DNA of 64,000 nt from Epiperipatus broadwayi. Its lineage: Eukaryota; Onychophora; Udeonychophora; Euonychophora; Peripatidae. Within the stretch, counting starts at the first letter, position 1; every line of letters starts with the position of its first letter. The stretch is from assembly GCA_028023455.1 (NCBI GenBank), contig JAQFVV010000031.1, positions 1,738,001 to 1,802,000 of the forward strand. Direction: 5' to 3'. The notes beneath the pieces were generated by a model that worked only from the letters and a program-made list of their open reading frames with translations, did not search any database and had not been told where the DNA came from. Positions 58,700 through 64,000 of this stretch are shown piece by piece. The translations under genes and the position numbers were made by a program.

Positions 58700-61600
58700 T
58701 TAATCTTATTTAACAATTTTTCAAAACCAGTTATCTGTTATCTCAGTCACACATCTTTTTTCACCATCCTCATTATCTATTCCCAGTTATGAATAGCTTA
58801 AAGAACACATATTTTTCATTGTAACAGGAAGCATTTTTAAAGAATAATTCCTTGGTCCCAAAAATGTAAAAAAGCATATTATTTTGATGATACATTATGC
58901 AAGTTTAAAAAGGTTAAGATAAGCATGAATTCAGTGTTGTAAAAACATGACAATCACATTATTAAAATTTCTATCATCATATTAACATTAATCTAAACTA
59001 TTCAATTTAAACGGGGGATTTTTATTGTCCATTTAAGAATAATTAATTAGATATCCATTTACTAATAATTATAAGATGGCTAACTAGATTGGTTATGATT
59101 CCATTACCTGAAAAAATCTAATTCTGTTTGTGACCTACTTTGACAAGAATGGCATTTTATTACTGAAATAAGCCACTAAAAATTTCAAGTTAATCTATTG
59201 CCCAGATTGATATCATCTTCAACTTCTTTGAAACTTATAGGTACATGTAGATAATTATCTATTACACTGATTTTATTTTCAGGGGTAATCTATTTTAGTA
59301 TATTTACTAATTTAAGCAGATGATAGCATAAAAACAATAATGTTAGAATATAAAATATCAAAAATAAAATATCATTACTCAATTAAATCAGACTTGAAAA
59401 AAAGTTTTAAATGTTTTATTTTTAATGCAGGCAACTGAATCAGATGCTTTTAAAATATAGATAGTAAGAAATAAAAATTCAATTAAAAAATTATGATATA
59501 AAAATATAAAAATGAAAGAATCAAAGATTATTTTTAAAAAATAAGAAAAAAGATTAACAATGTTTTAATCAACAGAAATAGTTTGAAAACTTAGAAGTTA
59601 TAAAGTAATAGAAAAGAAAACAACTAAAAAGAGCAGAAATATTATATCAAATGTTAAATAAGCATACGTTTATATAAAGCAGAGATAGTCTTAAGAGAAA
59701 TAAATTACTAGTCAATGGAATAAGACTTACTTTATAACATTTGTAAAAAATCCATTTTGTACATTCTTTATGTATATTGAGGATCTGACCTTAAGAGTAA
59801 TTAGAACAAATTATTGATACTAATGCACATACTGAAATTAAATACAGTAAGCTGTCTAATGTACCACTTGATTATTTATTTGCCTTAATAAGAAAGAGAT
59901 TGACTAACAATTTTATGTTTAGATAGTAGTGTTTTTGAACATTTATATTTGAATATTAAGTTGACAGAATAACTAGATAATTAGTTCTTGTGATCTAAAA
60001 TAACACTTGGTTATCATCAGTGGGAATTTTATATTGCTTTTATCTCTTGATACAATTTATGTCAGCATTTCAATATTTTAACCTACATCAGATATTTAAT
60101 GAATGCTTTACAACATTAAAATATAAATATTTCATTGACATATTTTACACGCCCTTTTTTATTTCTAGTCCATGATCTTTAACATTCTGCCTTGTTACAT
60201 TTTATTATGTATATATATAAATACTGTATTTAAAATAAGCCTGGGAAATAGTGATCATGTGATGTTTTATACTGTATTTAATAAATATAAGTTACAGTTA
60301 CACAACTGAAGGAATAAATTTGTAAAGAATTAAAATTACGATTAATATATTTAATTGTCATTATCAATGTATATGTTTGTGAATTAGTTGATAATATTAG
60401 AAAAAAAATTAATAATAATAAAAAATAATGATATCAGGTTCTTTTTACTTGTTTTTAAGTGCAGTTATTCTGATCTCTTCAAGATGAAAATATAAATTAC
60501 TATAAAATGTCAACTCTATTCAAAAACTTTTTTTATCCTAAGTATCAAATACGTTATTAAGAGGATATAGCATATCATAATATAAATGCCTTATCATAAG
60601 TAAATGAAAGACTCAAAAGATACGATACTTAATAGTAATTTGTCACAATGCAGGAAGGTATGATGTAACATTTCTGATTAAAAACTCTTCTCTATAAATA
60701 GTTCTGCAACAACATATTTTATAATATAATTAATAATCAATACTTTATATAATAAATACTTTATCCTAAGACTGAATTTTTTTTATTATGTTCATTTATT
60801 TATCTCAGAATTGTTTTAAATGAATATTTTTTAAACTGTTAGTAAAATTTCTTTCAGGATGCAACAGTGAAGTACTGACGATGTTTGATATCAATTCATT
60901 AGTATAAAAGTAAAAACTTTACAATTTCCTAATCTATAAACACTTGAATGATTTAATAATAGCTTTATTGTTTGTGCAGTAGAAAACAGACTCTAGAGCT
61001 CACTATTCATAGAATGAGCTTTGTTATTTCCAATGGTAGAATTTCTTATGAATTCCCAAGTAATAAACTTTTAAGGACATGCATATATATCAGATCATAT
61101 TACTATTCAATAGTTGGTATTATTTTCTCTTTTGTATAACTTCTAATAATATTTATGTATAACATTAAAATTTAAGTTGTAGTTCTAAATATTATGACAT
61201 TAAAATAAATGACAATAAAAAGAAGGCAAATGATGGCAAACCACTATTAATAATGATCAAGGGTTATCACGTGATTCTTTCATGATTATAGCTGTCTTCA
61301 AGCAGAAAACATACATAAACTAGTTTACACACCATGAGCAATAAATGGTAGTGATAAAAATATCATAATTTGTTAATAATTCTAATTTAAAAATCAATTT
61401 CTGACAGAAAAAAAAATCGGATTAACAGAAATAAAACTTTCTCATTATAGAAAAACAAAAAGAACGCCCACAGCAATTTGGCTAGAAAGCCTTCTTGGGC
61501 AGAGCTTTAGTTAAATTTAGCAACTAAAATATCTCTGAAAAATGATAGTAGAGAACTAAAGTCGGAGACTATTAATAAAAAATATTTGTAAAAAATCAGT

Positions 61601-64000
61601 GCAGCAAAAAATAAGTATAGATAAAATAGTGGGTTTTTTTTAACTTATCATCGAAGAATACCAAAATAAGATCTGGTATTTATGTATGTCCATAAAAGTT
61701 ATATATATATTAAAAAGGCCACTAGCCTAAAACCTTATATCCAGAAAAATACTAGCACTATTTAGCCTAAATATAAATATTAATATCAAAAATGTTCTGA
61801 GTATAGAGCGCTAAACTGAGTACGATTATTTCTTAATTTTTAATTGTGTGTGTGTTTATTTTTATATACTCACAAAGTTGAAAATTGGTCCAAAATCTTG
61901 TAATAATTACAGTGGGTTAAAATGTTTATGGCATTATGAATCAATAAATGAAATTTACAAATTTCAACAGAATTAGATCAGTTTTAAATAAATTGTTTAA
62001 ATTTTATTGAGATTAAGTTTTACATACTGAACCTCCACAGTTTCAAGCCCCAAAGTTAAGATGACTATAATCATATTATGGTCTTTAATCTGTTTATTAT
62101 AAATCTTGAAATCTAATTTTTTAATATCTGCAATGAATTTTTAAAAAAATATATCAAGAATTTGTCTAATAATAATTCTTCATTATATTCTACTCTTAGA
62201 GCTAGTTTCCTAATAGAAGAAATTATGTTTAAGCTACTAAAAATATTTTTTTTGGAGGGAAATTTTCTTATTTTTGAATGTTTCACAATCCCAAGCAATG
62301 AAAATACTTTTTTATATTTATATACCATTTATATCCCATTACTCACCTACACTGCATAGAGACATTGCTATGATTATGATATCACTAGAAGATATTGAAA
62401 GCATGCTTAGCAGATTACATTAAGTATATAAGAATCCCACTTGAGGGAGTTCATATATCTCACTTTGCATTTTTATGCTAGGTTTGGGAAAAAATAAGGG
62501 GGATTTAGATATGAAGGTCATGGAGTTGACAAAGATTATGTTGTGGAAATGGGATGGAGCAGATTATGGGAAAACTTAGGGTGGACAATAGAAAAGGAAG
62601 GTAAAGTGGCTAACATGTTTCTCTGGGCATAGCTTATGAGAGATTCCTGACTCCATTTAAGGAGAAGTCACAGTACACCACATCACATTAATTCATTTTT
62701 AAGCTTTTTTTCAAGCATTCGTATCTGAATTATAAATTTAGTACTTTATATCCAAAAAGATGAAGAACATACCAATTAGTTTTTTCATAGTAGTTTCAGA
62801 ATTTAAAATTTTTTTTTGAATGTCCACATTTTACTTTCATACAATAAACTTGGTAGAATAACATTAATCATTAATTTTGTTGAAATAAATATATTATTAT
62901 TGTGAAATATTTTCCCTATTTTTTAAAAAAATTCTGTTAAATGTTGTAGCAGTACATTGGAATTAAGTTTGCACTTTAATATTCAGTTCTGTTTTTCTAT
63001 CTAAAATGCGATAAAGATAATTTAAAATGATTCATTCACATTCTGAAATTATAAATATATTCAGATCAGTAGCACAATATAAATCAATTGGTTTCAATTA
63101 AAATCCTTATTAAATTTATGTCACACACTGATGCCTGCCTTGTAAAGCCATCGCTAAACAGCTTCGAAGATCACTGTCATAATAATGGAAAATAGTTATA
63201 TAAGTATACCTTTTTGTTTAATATTACTTTTCGTATTTTAAATGTCTCAGAATTTTCATTATCAAGAATAACTTATGTTCTTATGACATCATGATAAAAC
63301 TATATTAAAACATTCAGTGGTTATCCAGTTATTTTTTAACAATATCACAAACTTTTGTTGTTGATTGATTTAAATATTTTCATTAAATTGATAAAAATAA
63401 TATATGTATTATATCTTTGCTTATAACACTTTTTTGCATTTGTCTGTGACAAAAACAAACAATATGGTAATCATTTGTCTATGGTTTAACACAGCTTATT
63501 TGATAAAACACTTAAAAGTACTTTATTGAAATGAATAACAATGATATTGATAATTATTGCAATCTTTTTTGTAGCCTTTACTGTAATAAAGTGAAGCAAT
63601 GGAAACATCAACATCATAGGCTTTCTGTTTTTAATTTTTTTTTTAAAGTTTTGAGATCAATTTATCAACACAATATATTAAAATTCTCAGTGAATCTCAT
63701 CAAGTTGGATATGTCTATCCAAATCAAAATGAGTTGGTAGGATAGTATATCTTTAAATGGAAATGTCTATAAACTTTTCTATTGTTATTCAAAATGATTT
63801 AATAAATTATAATGTTTTAGATTAATATATTCCTTCAATATATTAAAAATGATCTCAAATGACAACAATCAGCAAATGGCTGAACCTCATTCACAATTTC
63901 AAACTGTCAATCATTCTTAATTCTTTCTGTTATTCACTAATCTTTTGCTTTTAACTTTTTTTTTTTTTTTTTTACATATCCTACTTATTTTATTATTTAC
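58700..64000. other. AT-rich intergenic DNA
   Basis: No gene, element end or RNA recognised. 62430-62690 is less AT-rich, with GGGGGATTTAGA, GGAAATGGGATGGAGC and GGAAGGTAAAGTGG, but no open frame of use. 63130-63180 has a small GC-richer patch. The window ends in a T-run (63957-63974). Overlapping frames at 62113-62359 are on opposite strands of the same AT-rich DNA. Confidence 0.45.

Noticed and set aside
62430-62690. Possible exon
   Set aside because: Slightly GC-richer, but all frames are broken and no splice or coding signal is convincing.

Overview
The window reads as a gene-poor, very AT-rich (roughly three quarters A+T by eye) nuclear segment of a metazoan, most likely an invertebrate. 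I base this on the mix of animal-type transposable elements (Penelope-like, RTE-type and other LINEs, Merlin, hAT, tRNA-derived SINEs, an LTR element), on microsatellites and on the lack of any compact gene order. I cannot narrow the taxon further. I found no intact host protein gene, rRNA gene or functional tRNA gene. Nearly every open frame is short, AT-driven and unsupported.

Layout. 1-3.6 kb: a retroelement-like tail with a hammerhead-like hairpin, then a SINE. 3.6-9.1 kb: a nested retroelement complex. A Penelope-like element (PLE) on the minus strand carries a decayed reverse transcriptase and GIY-YIG endonuclease. It has an inverted copy of its own tail at its 5' end, is interrupted by a second PLE with the same fold-back layout, and its inverted tail is interrupted by a 5'-truncated LINE. 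10-13.8 kb: a dispersed repeat, fold-back repeats, a second SINE type and an RTE LINE end. 14.7-15.6 kb: a Merlin transposon with long inverted repeats. 17.2-17.7 kb: a hAT-type miniature element. 19.1-19.6 kb: another PLE fold-back remnant. 20.5-24.5 kb: a 1.7-kb tandem duplication, one unit carrying a 585-bp insertion. 28.0-30.3 kb: a second, older copy of the first LINE family. 31.9-35.3 kb: a short non-autonomous LTR element, with an inverted solo LTR at 36.9-38.4 kb. 38.5-49 kb: degenerate satellite, fold-back MITEs, a second hAT-type element and paired repeats. 49.4-53.1 kb: two more RTE fragments. 54.5-55.4 kb: the partner of the 10-11.5 kb repeat. 57.9-58.5 kb: a CR1/Jockey-type LINE end. 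58.7-64 kb: essentially featureless AT-rich DNA.

How the parts relate. Insertions are nested and old: coding frames carry stops and frameshifts, RT catalytic motifs are altered, and target-site duplications have drifted by about a base. The most interesting signal is a short hairpin followed by GAAAC(A/G)TTG or a close variant. It occurs at six places, four clearly within PLE tails, one in an inverted tail copy and one in an unclassified tail. Stem sequences differ between copies but pairing is kept. This looks like a hammerhead-type ribozyme relic, an RNA class known in PLEs, although the 5' catalytic core is not canonical in most copies.
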